From: Pelobates cultripes
Lineage: Eukaryota > Chordata > Amphibia > Anura > Pelobatidae
Assembly (NCBI GenBank): GCA_933207985.1
Contig: OW240921.1
Span: 116,363,969 to 116,427,968, forward strand
Reading direction: 5' to 3'
Length of the DNA stretch: 64,000 bases
In this document: positions 59,201 through 64,000 of the stretch, in pieces
Layout: each line of letters opens with the position of its first letter
How positions within the stretch are numbered: position 1 is the first letter of the stretch
Position numbers and translations under genes: made by a program
The notes under the pieces: model-generated
The model's database searches: none
Told to the model about the DNA's origin: nothing
Seen by the model: only the letters and a program-made list of their open reading frames with translations

Positions 59201-62200
59201 TGTATATTGTGTTTGTTTCTGTTTAGGGAAGGGGCTCTGCCAATTCTCCTTATAATGTGTAAAAAGTGGACGAGGCCATGTGGGGGAGTCTGGCAAAGGC
59301 TTGTAGAGTTTGAGATCAAGAAAGATATTTGGCAGCCAATGAAAAGAAATACTCAGAGTATAGTTTTAGGATCCCTGGCTCATATCCGCTCATTAGAAGA
59401 GGTGATCGAACACCAAACCCATAAACGTCCCCAACACAGAGAGATCCATCATTACCGAGATCTGTGCAGTGTGTGGGGGGTGGCGGTGGGACACCCGTAG
59501 AAATCCCAGGGGGTTATTGATTTATCATCTGATTCAGCCCACCTGAGACCAGTTAAAGTATCTGCAGAGTTCAAAACACCAACAACAAAAAAATAAAAAA
59601 TCATCTACCTGAAAAACATGCCAATGGCGTAGGCGACAAGGAAGGCTGTGTCCAGGGATCCGAGAAGCTCCTTATAATTTGACTTTTCTAAAAACAATAA
59701 AAGCAGTTATTAAACCAGTAAAATATCCCACTCCGGTTAGATGGCAACCACTCCGCACAAGAAGTGCAATATATTTGCCGATAGGCCCTGTGTATAAAAT
59801 AGCGGTCATTGGAAGTTTTCTTACATTAAATTTTGGGGAACGCACCTTTGCTGATCTGTCTGGGAGAAGGAGTAATGTCCTATTACCTGAACACTCACAA
59901 TATTTACTAAAAACAAACAGACAGGATCAGTGTCACAGGAATGCGTAGAACATTCATTCCTTCCTATGAAAGCGATTGTACAACAGCAGAATGCAGGCAC
60001 AGTCGTTAGTAGTTTAATTCTTGAAATGTAACAATAAGCAGACTGGTCCCTGCCAATATCAGCATTGATTCAACAAACAGTGAATTGCAAAATATAGGCT
60101 CAAACCAGCACGCTGGAAATTGATACCACAAAACTACTTATTCACATATTTAAAGAACATTCTACAGCTTTCCAAAGGAGACTCAAATCGTATTAACATT
60201 TTGGGTTATTTAAAAAAAACAAAACAAAAAACCCCAACACATTTTGAATTAAAGGGAGACTTTAGTCACCAATACAACTTTAGCCAAATAAGACACTTAT
60301 AGTGTCTAGATCATGCCCCTGCAGTCTCAATGCTGAATTATCTGCCATTTAGGAGTTAAATCACTTTTGTATACGGTTTATGCAGCCACTGTGGCTGACA
60401 TAGCCCTCATGAAAACAAAATGGATTCCTTTTCAATCACATGTAACTCATTTGAAAAGTTTTTATCTCCTGCTCTGTATATTGAACTTTAATGACATACT
60501 CCTGCACCCAGGGCCAGATTAAGAGCTGCTCCCCTGCGGATCAGTGAGTAAAGAGAGGCAGGGAGGGAGATGCTCTAACTTCTGGCCAGCGCTGGTATTG
60601 CAGAATAATCTCTGTTTATACTGAGACAGACATTTGTATTGCTGGTATTACTGCAATACCAGCACCGGCTAGGCAGCCTCAAATACCTGAGAAATACTTC
60701 TGAGAAATGCCTGGCAACCTTAAGAGTAGTGTGTTTTTTTTTGTTTTTTTTAAACAATGGGCCTATTCCATGGGCCTGGGCCTGGAGCTGTAGCTCCATC
60801 AGCCCCTATGTTAATCCAGCCCTGCCTGCAGGGTCTAGCAAACTATTAACAGAGCAGGAGATAAGACATTTTAAATTTAACAGAATTTGCCATAAAGGAA
60901 GAATAAACATTAGATAACTTTTCACAGTAAGCATTAAGGAAGGCTGTGTAAGTGACATGTAGGGAGGCGACACTTGGGCTGCATAAACAAAGTGATTTAA
61001 CTCCTAATTGAGAAGTGAGACTGCAGGGACATATTCCATACAGCAAAACTGCTTCATTAAGCTAAAGTTATTTTGGTGACTATAGTGTCCCTTTAAGTCT
61101 CCTAAACACATATCTTACTGCGTTTGATTAAATACCGCATTGAGAGGTTAAACCCTGTTCTGGTGCCTTTGGTTTGATTATACTTAACAATGTATCCCGA
61201 CAACCCCCCATGGCTGGATCTTCTTGGAGGCCATTCCGACCCCTTGCCATATTCTCTCTTGATGCCCTCTTTATTCTCCCCTATTTTTTTCATTCTTTCC
61301 CTCTTTTCTCTGGTCTTCACCTAACTTTAGGAACATCTGTGGCAGGACCGCTGCCTATTCATGAATTGCTAGGAAATATTCCCTGTGTTTTCCCCTGTAT
61401 TATGCTGTATTCGTGTGTTTTACCTGCTCCCCATTCGTGAGGGCTCAATGCGAATAGGTTAAGTTTGCCTCCCGAACGGGGACCACCAAGAAACCTCATT
61501 TAGAATGTTGTCATAGGCGGCCAGGGGGAGCATTCGTGTCTCGAACGGAGAAGCTTCCCTTGCCTGGGTTCACCTAGGGGCCTCACGAACTGATGCAGTT
61601 ACCGTTTGGGGAGATGCCTGAGATTGGTGGGGACACTCTCTTGGGGACAATGGTGTTTTGGCGGACTTTCTGTTGCTTGGAGTCAGAGGCGGGAAGTTTT
61701 CCTGCGCTGGGACTCCCAGGTACAGAGGCTCATGGGATAAAGATCCCTGGTCACCAGAGGTGGGAAACCCTGAAGATGGGTGGCAGGAACAAAGGGACTG
61801 AAGTTCCTGTCCCACACACAGGCCCCTGGGAGGGGGAGGACCCTGGGAGAGAACACTGAGTGGCGAGAACAGGGGACAAAGAGATTGAGGTTCAGGTTCC
61901 GTTATGTGACCCCCGGGAGGGTGAGGACCCTGGGAGACGACATTGTCGTTGTGTGGGATCTACCCCTCGCATGGGGAAAGTATAAAGCAGAGTGTGGCCA
62001 ATAAAGTTGTTGTTGTACCCCTAGAACTGTGTGTTGTCCAGTTACTGGGGAAGATGTGTCTCTTAATTCATATCTAGCAGGGATAAGTACCCCTGTCACT
62101 CGGGCCTGCTACAACGTCTGATTATTTCAGAAAGATGTTTTAAAGTATTTAGCTGCATTGCCTTTCAAAGCTACAACAAAATAAATCACAACTGGAGGGA

Positions 62201-63435
62201 AAAAATAAAAAATAAAAATAAAAGTATAGAAGTGGGAATTTTTACAGCTCTGATAATTTGGAAATTCAGTTTTAAAAGCACCACTTAGTAGGTAGGACCC
62301 TTATCAAGGCTCAGAATGGCAGATCCTGTGCTACTAGCCAGGACTAAATGTTATTTGTCACTCTTGTAACATGTACTCTAATTTAAATGTGGAATTAGGG
62401 TAGCAATGGGTTAACATCACTCGGATTACCCTCATCTGAACATTTACTGCACGCCATGTGCCCGGCTAGTTGTGGCTGATGGACAAATTTATATAATCTT
62501 TGCAGACACCTACCGATTAACGCGTGCTGCCCCTCTGATGAACATGTGCCTTAATCATTGCAGACAGTAGCTGTTAAGGCCCTGTTAAAAGCAGCTTCTT
62601 ACTATCTGCAATAAGAATTCACACAGGTGGTGGTGGTGGAGCATGGCGTGAGGGCCAGGGATTAATTTCTACTTGCCAATGGCTATTTGGCAAGTAGAAA
62701 TTTTGAGTCCTGCTTTTGGCATACATTATATGATGAGCATGTGTTATTCATCAGAATATTTTATTAGTCACAATAAAATAAAAGAATATGAACTTTTCTA
62801 AAAAAAAAAAAAAATGAATAAAAATAAAAATAAATTAAATGACCAAAATAATTTCTTACAGATCATAAATTCTTGTTTTTACTTATCGCCCACTGCAGAG
62901 GAATTTCGTTACTAAAATGTTAAAAACACTCATTTAGAACAAATTTGCCAGTAGAACAGTATGTTGCATTTGTTTTTCCATCATTTTAGAAGCGAACACA
63001 ATAAACGCAGTAAGAATCACATGGCGGAAAACAGAACTTTGCGATCAGTGAAAGTGTTTTGGAAAATGACTCACAGATATGTTTAATGAGTGATAGTAAT
63101 TAATGAAAGTTGCAATCGGCTATAATCACCCAACAACACTGACATTGCTTCATTAATAGTGCAATAAAAAGTAATTAGTCACACCCTGCCAATTCAGATC
63201 AAACACTACACAATATGCAGCATTCTTCCAGTACTGACAGGGTTAACGTTTGCACTCCTGTGTAAGGACACTCTTCAAATGGAGGTGGTGGGAGGAGAGA
63301 ATAAACCTCAACATAAAACAATACTCCCAGAGTGCATCACTCACCGAACGGCGCCCAGTCACACCACGTCGTGTCATTTTCCGAAATATTGGCAGGAGGG
63401 TTGAGGAGGGCAGAGCAGTTTTGGTGCAGCTGGCT
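30936..63435 (-). CDS. slc37a2: SLC37-family sugar-phosphate/phosphate antiporter gene, SLC37A2-like (15 of its coding exons)
   Basis: SLC37A1/A2 are multi-pass ER membrane proteins of the major facilitator superfamily (organophosphate:phosphate antiporter family) that exchange glucose-6-phosphate for phosphate. Fifteen exons, each with AG/GT borders and matching phases, join into 1355 coding bases. Diagnostic SLC37A2-like strings are 'SQLHQNCS', 'YKELLGSLD', 'AYAIGMF', '[10 protein letters not shown]', '[20 protein letters not shown]' and 'IIDGSGSIG'. The N-terminal 46 or so residues with the first membrane segment lie past the right edge. The last residues were not found. Total length would fit the family's roughly 500 residues. 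Introns are filled with transposons, the largest (about 10.8 kb, 38884-49667) holding the second PLE family. The downstream same-strand neighbour is pde9a, which would suggest slc37a1 by human synteny; the protein sequence favours SLC37A2. Confidence 0.88.
31365..31440. repeat. Fragment of CR1/L2-like 3' tail
   Basis: Repeats of 'agttacacagt' and 'acatag', with 'gattcaaaaaaagacta', resemble the 3' terminal 'ctatgtaactat' seen at the CR1 end near 12960. Short, so the assignment is tentative. Confidence 0.45.
31465..33016 (-). mobile_element. Tc1-like DNA transposon
   Basis: TA-flanked (31463-31464 and 33017-33018), with ends CAGTGAGGGAAAAAAGTATT and the complementary AATATTTTTTTCCCTCACTG. The inner inverted blocks 'tttgatcccctgctgatttt' extend the TIR. 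It is about 1.55 kb, the normal size of a Tc1-like element, with a minus-strand transposase. A 40-bp hairpin 'gattaggagcactccc' (about 32718-32760) sits between TIR and gene. Confidence 0.95.
31767..32654 (-). pseudogene. Tc1-like transposase (disrupted)
   Basis: N-terminus at 32654: '[20 protein letters not shown]' with a paired-like helix-turn-helix ('[16 protein letters not shown]'). The middle, '[20 protein letters not shown]', is in another frame (31966-32217). The C-terminal catalytic part is '[14 protein letters not shown]' (second Asp) and '[17 protein letters not shown]' (Glu) at 31767-32000. Frameshifts separate the three parts, so it is inactive. Confidence 0.93.
33017..33845. other. 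slc37a intron sequence
   Basis: AT-rich intron with poly-A runs. A stretch from about 33366 ('tgtgacagactatgggaggg') may be the start of an old LTR or other repeat, but no second boundary was found. Confidence 0.4.
33846..35327. mobile_element. hAT-type element, family 1 copy 2 (carries a nested hAT)
   Basis: Left end CAGGGCCACACTGGCCCAAC and right end CCAGTCCGGCCCTG. Flanking acaaatgc (33838-33845) and acgaatgc (35328-35335) form an 8-bp duplication with one mismatch. The interior just inside each end matches copy 3 at 55827. The middle has a 'gaacaagagacacacagtgg' minisatellite. Confidence 0.85.
34285..34959. mobile_element. hAT-type element nested in hAT family 1
   Basis: Ends CAGGGGCATAACTAGAAACC and GGTTGC... 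read outward as GGTAGGTACGCCACTG, with exact 8-bp duplication ggaacaag (34277-34284 and 34960-34967). Contains a CA-type microsatellite (34375-34510) and an inverted pair on 'gcatcagtagacagcc'-like sequence around 34670-34730. No transposase. Confidence 0.88.
35553..35650 (-). CDS. slc37a2: slc37a exon: last membrane helices
   Basis: 98 bases, 'gtccgcag' acceptor and 'gtgagt' donor. Encodes '[20 protein letters not shown]' and '[13 protein letters not shown]'. Confidence 0.94.
35999..36077 (-). CDS. slc37a2: slc37a exon: [22 protein letters not shown]
   Basis: 79 bases, 'ctcctag' acceptor and 'gtctgt' donor. Encodes '[20 protein letters not shown]' and 'DGSGSI', among the most conserved parts of the family. 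Confidence 0.95.
36078..36673. other. slc37a intron
   Basis: No repeat or additional exon recognised. Confidence 0.5.
36674..36747 (-). CDS. slc37a2: slc37a exon: [16 protein letters not shown]
   Basis: 74 bases, 'ctgttag' acceptor and 'gtaaga' donor. Encodes '[20 protein letters not shown]' and 'VSADL'. Confidence 0.95.
36847..36895 (-). CDS. slc37a2: slc37a exon: LFIYNHFG
   Basis: 49 bases, acceptor 'ttttaag' (non-C at -3) and donor 'gtacgc'. Encodes '[16 protein letters not shown]' and leaves one base. Frame and family position agree. Confidence 0.88.
36896..38075. other. slc37a intron
   Basis: AT-rich intron without recognised element. Confidence 0.5.
38076..38161 (-). CDS. slc37a2: slc37a exon: [10 protein letters not shown]
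   Basis: 86 bases, 'ttttcag' acceptor and 'gtaagt' donor. Encodes '[20 protein letters not shown]' and 'IILVLTAPM'. Confidence 0.94.
38821..38883 (-). CDS. slc37a2: slc37a exon: [16 protein letters not shown]
   Basis: 63 bases after a 9.9-10.8 kb transposon-filled intron. Acceptor 'tttctag', donor 'gttagt'. Encodes '[20 protein letters not shown]', a conserved SLC37 helix start. Confidence 0.95.
   Translation of the reverse strand: MTLTLKKLGTCPHYLTLVAL
39190..39560. repeat. Intronic duplicated segment, copy 1
   Basis: Matches 43735-44125 in direct orientation. Shared blocks include 'gggcggataggggattgagt', 'tcttatcttttacgattaaa' and 'cattatcttatc'. Copy 1 has an insertion ('gaacctacatactttaccaa') missing in copy 2. 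Either a segmental duplication or two members of an unnamed repeat. Confidence 0.85.
39997..40130. mobile_element. Short hAT-type MITE
   Basis: 134 bp. Ends TAGGGGTAGGAAACTTTCGG and GAAGGTCGCCTACCCCTG are inverted, and exact 8-bp duplications tcctagaa lie at 39989-39996 and 40131-40138. A partial second copy (right end only) is at about 39880-39925. Confidence 0.9.
40139..42234. other. slc37a intron, no recognised element
   Basis: AT-rich. A stretch at about 40983-41060 ('agggttattcaataaagcgc') resembles, inverted, 58795-58860, suggesting an unnamed dispersed repeat. Otherwise nothing. Confidence 0.4.
42235..42267. repeat. (AAAT)n microsatellite
   Basis: About eight tandem AAAT units. Confidence 0.95.
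42570..43036. mobile_element. Multi-hairpin TTAA-type MITE
   Basis: Ends AAGGACCACT and AGTGGTCCTT, flanked by CTAA (mutated) and TTAA. The interior is a run of near-perfect hairpins on 'cacccagaccacttca', 'ataaacatagcagttt', 'tagtggctgtc', 'ctcactgtga', 'cataggaaagcatt', 'ccgaatgcgcacgc' and 'actatagtgccaggaaaac'. A partial copy begins at 63971. Confidence 0.85.
43334..43462. mobile_element. Probable hAT-type MITE
   Basis: Ends CAGGGGGAGGCAAACTTTGG and GACGTTTGACTACTTCTG are inverted, and 'tggactacaac' / 'gtagtccacaac' pair within. The 8-bp duplication is not clear, so the boundaries are approximate. Confidence 0.65.
43735..44125. repeat. Intronic duplicated segment, copy 2
   Basis: Direct copy of 39190-39560 with moderate divergence. 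Confidence 0.85.
44184..44232 (+). ncRNA. Hammerhead-ribozyme-like motif, second family
   Basis: Core CTGATGA at 44190-44196, extra A, stem II AGTCC-loop-GGACT (perfect 5 bp), GAAACGTT, then GATC complementary to the GATC directly before the core. Stem III is the palindrome ACGT with no loop, so a dimeric fold would be needed. ATTAAA lies about 25 bp downstream. Confidence 0.65.
44296..44392. repeat. (TA)n, (CATA)n and (CA)n microsatellite
   Basis: Mixed dinucleotide tract ending in about 20 CA units. Confidence 0.95.
44568..44641. repeat. Palindrome upstream of third hammerhead-like motif
   Basis: Arms 'gggataagaagtacttccgc' (44568-44588) and complement (44620-44641). Contains GCGGAAGT (ETS-like) in both arms and is followed by a tcacgtga E-box at about 44645. 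Confidence 0.85.
44856..44863 (+). promoter_or_regulatory. TATA box upstream of hammerhead-like motif
   Basis: TATATAAG, 51 bp before the core at 44907. Confidence 0.5.
44898..44944 (+). ncRNA. Hammerhead-ribozyme-like motif, third family (variant core)
   Basis: Sequence TATCTA-C-TTGAAGA-A-GCCT-GTTA-AGGC-GAAACGCGTT-TAGATA. Stem I is a perfect 6-bp TATCTA/TAGATA and stem II GCCT/AGGC. The core has a T insertion or C-to-T change relative to CTGANGA, so it may be inactive. AATAAA lies about 30 bp downstream. Confidence 0.55.
46034..47549 (-). pseudogene. Second-family PLE RT and GIY-YIG region (minus copy)
   Basis: 47328-47549: '[20 protein letters not shown]' (RT). 46421-47293, 290 residues: '[20 protein letters not shown]', then '[15 protein letters not shown]' with the catalytic YIDD, '[15 protein letters not shown]', and the cysteine motif '[11 protein letters not shown]'. 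46034-46417: GIY-YIG '[20 protein letters not shown]', '[15 protein letters not shown]', '[14 protein letters not shown]'. Only small breaks separate the parts. It is 5'-truncated inside the RT, so the N-terminal half is absent. Confidence 0.9.
47633..48210 (+). pseudogene. Second-family PLE GIY-YIG region (plus copy)
   Basis: 47767-48210 encodes a 147-residue open stretch with '[20 protein letters not shown]' through '[15 protein letters not shown]', virtually identical to the minus copy. It begins within the linker after the RT catalytic core and is therefore a fragment. Confidence 0.9.
48634..48740 (+). promoter_or_regulatory. ETS-CRE composite site and TATA-like box of second PLE family
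   Basis: CCGGAAGTGACGTCA at 48634-48648 is a perfect ETS plus CRE tandem, with a second 'gatgacgcag' nearby. ATTTAAAAG at 48731-48739 is TATA-like, about 40 bp before the hammerhead core. Confidence 0.5.
48764..48806 (+). ncRNA. Hammerhead-ribozyme-like motif of second PLE family (G12A)
   Basis: Core CTGATGA at 48771-48777, extra A, stem II GGC-CTTGT-GCC, then AAAACGCGTA instead of GAAACGCGT. Stem I CACC/GGTG. The conserved G12 (general base in hammerhead catalysis) is A, so cleavage would be strongly impaired. Confidence 0.6.
48807..49667. other. slc37a intron with PLE 3' remnant
   Basis: Begins with the tail of the plus PLE copy (ATTAAAG at about 48893), then ordinary AT-rich intron up to the exon donor. 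Confidence 0.4.
49668..49758 (-). CDS. slc37a2: slc37a exon: [19 protein letters not shown] helix
   Basis: 91 bases, 'ctttcag' acceptor and 'gtaagg' donor. Encodes '[20 protein letters not shown]' and '[10 protein letters not shown]', the start of the second half of the transporter. Leaves one base. Confidence 0.96.
49858..50019 (-). CDS. slc37a2: slc37a exon: central cytoplasmic loop
   Basis: 162 bases, 54 codons. Acidic, poorly conserved loop '[20 protein letters not shown]' followed by conserved '[11 protein letters not shown]'. Acceptor 'cttgtag'; donor 'gtgcgt' is acceptable but not optimal. Confidence 0.92.
50120..50157 (-). CDS. slc37a2: slc37a 38-bp micro-exon
   Basis: Acceptor 'ctttccag' and donor AGT|gtcagt. 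Completes Tyr and encodes '[13 protein letters not shown]', restoring phase 0 for the next exon. The donor is weaker than its neighbours, but only this border keeps frame. Confidence 0.85.
50204..50250. repeat. (TA)n microsatellite
   Basis: About 23 TA units, in the short intron between the 38-bp exon and the 167-bp exon. Confidence 0.97.
50579..50745 (-). CDS. slc37a2: slc37a exon: [10 protein letters not shown] block
   Basis: 167 bases, 'ggttacag' acceptor and 'gtgagt' donor. Encodes '[20 protein letters not shown]', '[19 protein letters not shown]' and '[16 protein letters not shown]', two membrane helices. Confidence 0.95.
51500..51576 (-). CDS. slc37a2: slc37a exon: GLVQTTGWP signature
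   Basis: 77 bases, 'cctacag' acceptor and 'gtaagt' donor. Encodes '[20 protein letters not shown]' and 'WFGKGK', the most conserved SLC37 signature. Leaves two bases of the Lys codon. Confidence 0.95.
51835..52315. repeat. 480-bp homopurine (GA-rich) tract
   Basis: The plus strand is almost entirely A and G ('gagagaggggagaag' type units), with only scattered T interruptions. It lies in the intron between exons 51500-51576 and 52874-53009. On the transcribed slc37a RNA this is a long pyrimidine tract. Ser, Leu and Pro-rich or Arg, Glu and Gly-rich open frames are artefacts. Confidence 0.97.
52874..53009 (-). CDS. slc37a2: slc37a exon: [10 protein letters not shown] block
   Basis: 136 bases, 'tttctag' acceptor and 'gtaatc' donor. 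Encodes '[20 protein letters not shown]', '[20 protein letters not shown]' and 'YYILFQ'. Ends in phase 0. Confidence 0.94.
53346..54300. repeat. Unclassified repeat with internal 43-bp array and AATAAA
   Basis: Starts near 'gtatgtgttgtatgtgtggt'. A 4- to 5-fold tandem array on 'ggagcactgggagtgcag' occupies about 53750-53950. AATAAA ('acaaataaagggcc') is near 54127. The composition suggests an LTR-like or endogenous exon-like unit, but I found no matching termini. Confidence 0.45.
54522..54882 (-). mobile_element. CR1-type LINE 3' fragment (minus)
   Basis: Collinear with 12985-13290 ('agttcagccttcctcaca', 'caaaagaaggcaaaaaac', 'ccttattgttcttactgta'). It is split at a TTAA by a 71-bp MITE. Confidence 0.9.
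54730..54800. mobile_element. 71-bp TTAA-type MITE
   Basis: TTAA on both sides (54726-54729 and 54801-54804), with ends CCCTTTAAGGAC and GTCCTTAAGGGG matching those of the 2.1-kb element at 15092. The middle contains 'catgacatgtcacgcatgtc', a small palindrome. Removing it restores the CR1 sequence '..gtTTAAacat..'. Confidence 0.9.
56110..56860. repeat. GTGTCTGTGTCATG satellite in hAT copy 3
   Basis: Degenerate units of 'gtgtgtgtctgtctgtgtca' type, 750 bp. Cys and Val-rich frames are artefacts. Confidence 0.95.
57231..57460. repeat. 230-bp palindrome with opposed hammerhead-like motifs
   Basis: Left arm 57231-57343 and right arm about 57345-57460 are reverse complements with few mismatches ('ggactaatataaaatataac', 'tccactaaaacaacacaagg', 'agcttgatcccctcaagctt'). 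It is nested inside the hAT. The short shoulder 'gagtgcaa.atcc' after it resembles sequence after the motif at 44184. Confidence 0.9.
57340..57392 (+). ncRNA. Hammerhead-ribozyme-like motif, fourth family (palindromic pair)
   Basis: Core CTGACGA at 57348-57354, extra A, stem II AGCTTGA-loop-TCAAGCT (7 bp), GAAACGTT, then GAC complementary to GTC before the core. The opposite arm carries the same motif on the minus strand, with GAAACATT in place of GAAACGTT and no matching stem I. Confidence 0.6.
58746..59608. other. slc37a intron
   Basis: A stretch at 58795-58860 resembles 40983-41060 inverted. Otherwise no recognised element. Confidence 0.4.
59609..59687 (-). CDS. slc37a2: slc37a exon: second membrane segment
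   Basis: 79 bases, 'ttttag' acceptor and 'gtagat' donor. Encodes '[20 protein letters not shown]' and 'AIGMFF', leaving two bases (AG). Confidence 0.93.
60253..61092. mobile_element. TTAA-type MITE with long inverted ends
   Basis: Flanked by TTAA (60249-60252 and 61093-61096). The end AGGGAGACTTTAGTCACCAA pairs with the complement of 'ttggtgactatagtgtccct'. Inner parts ('catgcccctgcagtctca', 'aggagttaaatcac') also recur inverted near 60985-61040, so it is a long hairpin opened by a nested hAT. Confidence 0.88.
60509..60824. mobile_element. hAT-type MITE nested in the TTAA MITE
   Basis: Ends CAGGGCCAGATTAA and TTAATCCAGCCCTG. Flanks cctgcacc (60501-60508) and cctgcagg (60825-60832), an imperfect 8-bp duplication. 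Non-coding. Confidence 0.8.
61338..62113 (+). mobile_element. Probable solo LTR
   Basis: Begins TGTGGCAGGACC and ends GGGCCTGCTACA (TGT..ACA). Flanks acatc and acgtc form a 5-bp duplication with one mismatch. TATAAAG at about 61980 and AATAAAG at about 62001 lie in LTR order. No internal retroelement coding sequence adjoins, hence solo. The superfamily is undetermined. Confidence 0.72.
62114..63344. other. slc37a intron with one short hairpin
   Basis: Contains 'atttctacttgccaa' (62666-62680) and its complement (62687-62701), a 15-bp perfect hairpin. Nothing else was recognised. Confidence 0.5.
63345..63435 (-). CDS. slc37a2: slc37a exon: luminal loop after first membrane segment
   Basis: 91 bases, acceptor 'ctctgtag' and donor 'gtgagt'. 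Encodes '[20 protein letters not shown]' and then '[10 protein letters not shown]', with N-glycosylation sequons (NCS, NIS, NDT). Starts in phase 0 and leaves one base for the next exon. Confidence 0.92.
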
Positions 63436-63465
63436 CTACAGAGTATTTAAAAAATAATAATTATA

Positions 63466-63491
63466 TACACACACACACACACACACACACA
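63466..63491. repeat. (CA)n microsatellite
   Basis: About 13 CA units just upstream, on the minus strand, of the slc37a exon 63345-63435. Confidence 0.95.
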
Positions 63492-63970
63492 ATTTAGAAA
63501 GAATTCAAAATACAATTCTCCCCGTTCTGTTACAGAGGAATCTGTAATTATCCATTTGTGATGACTGCCGCTTGGACATTTGGAAAAGATTAATAAATAA
63601 AAACCACACAAAAATCAAAACAATTCCAACCCCCAGTTGGCCAGTTCCCTGTTAGCCAATGGCCGTGGCCCTCTCTAGCAGGACAGAGCCACGCAGCTAC
63701 GGAATTAAGGGACGTGGCTGCGTTTAGCCAGAGGATTGTTTGTGCAAATTGCTCCAAATAGAACACTTTACACTAACACTTCTCTAAAACTGGATGACAA
63801 ACAGAAGATCATATGTTATATTTATTATTGCATTATCGAGCTTTAATTTAGGGTGACAGAATAATACACAGCATGGTTTAAATAGATGCAATATCATACA
63901 GTGTTTATTATATAATAATAATGATGATATACTGACAGAGAGATTTAATAAGTGATGGCGGAATGTTTAA

Positions 63971-64000
63971 AGGACCACTATAGTGCCAGGAAAACATACT
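63971..64000. mobile_element. Partial multi-hairpin TTAA MITE at right edge
   Basis: Preceded by TTAA (63967-63970). 'aggaccactatagtgccagg' is identical to the inverted right end of the element at 42570-43036. Cut by the window edge. Confidence 0.85.

Noticed and set aside
30936..63435. Naming the transporter slc37a1 on gene order alone
   Set aside because: Exon-by-exon residues match SLC37A2 better than SLC37A1 as remembered; the conflict is reported as a finding instead.

Overview
This is a eukaryotic, almost certainly vertebrate genomic window, and most likely from a frog. Its genes are split by long introns with GT-AG borders. It is packed with CR1/L2-type LINEs, GIY-YIG Penelope-like elements (PLEs), hAT, Tc1/mariner and TTAA-target MITEs and many minisatellites. 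It has one 100-N assembly gap at 9334-9433. The species cannot be named from the sequence alone; 'anuran' is inferred from the repeat families and the two host genes.

Two host genes are visible, both on the minus strand. The first is an SLC37-family (organophosphate:phosphate antiporter) gene. Fifteen consecutive coding exons run from 63435 down to 30936, with every splice phase compatible, giving about 451 codons. The first roughly 46 codons lie beyond the right edge. The extreme C-terminal exon was not located. The protein reads like SLC37A2. The second is the first coding exon of pde9a (2869-2937), whose remaining exons lie beyond the left edge. In human, PDE9A is preceded by SLC37A1 in the same orientation, so synteny and sequence disagree about the paralog.

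Layout. 1-2480: a 39-bp-type minisatellite interrupted by a fold-back. 2869-3120: pde9a start. 3934-5930: hAT-type element stuffed with CA-rich repeat. 6465-7700: dispersed repeat with a hAT insertion. 8446-10037: 28-bp minisatellite interrupted by a multi-hairpin element and the gap. 10038-25354: two oppositely oriented PLE copies, the first split by a near-full CR1 LINE that is itself split by a 2.1-kb TTAA element. 26375-28900: simple repeats, a TIR element and two tandem arrays. 30491-63435: the SLC37 gene, whose introns hold a Tc1 transposon, nested hATs, a second PLE family as a 2.9-kb inverted dimer, a 480-bp homopurine tract, a CR1 split by a hAT, a MITE/hAT nest and a solo LTR.

The most interesting recurrent signal is a set of hammerhead-ribozyme-like motifs. 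They occur at about 10.45k (minus) and at 24.9k, 44.2k, 44.9k, 48.8k and 57.35k (plus). All have the core pattern CTGANGA-A-stem II-GAAAC or close variants, a minimal palindromic stem III and a candidate stem I. In three families a TATA-like box lies roughly 30-50 bp upstream, and in two a CRE or ETS-CRE site lies further upstream. They look like the self-cleaving 5' ends of PLE transcripts. No autonomous, intact transposable-element ORF was found; all copies carry frameshifts, stops or insertions.
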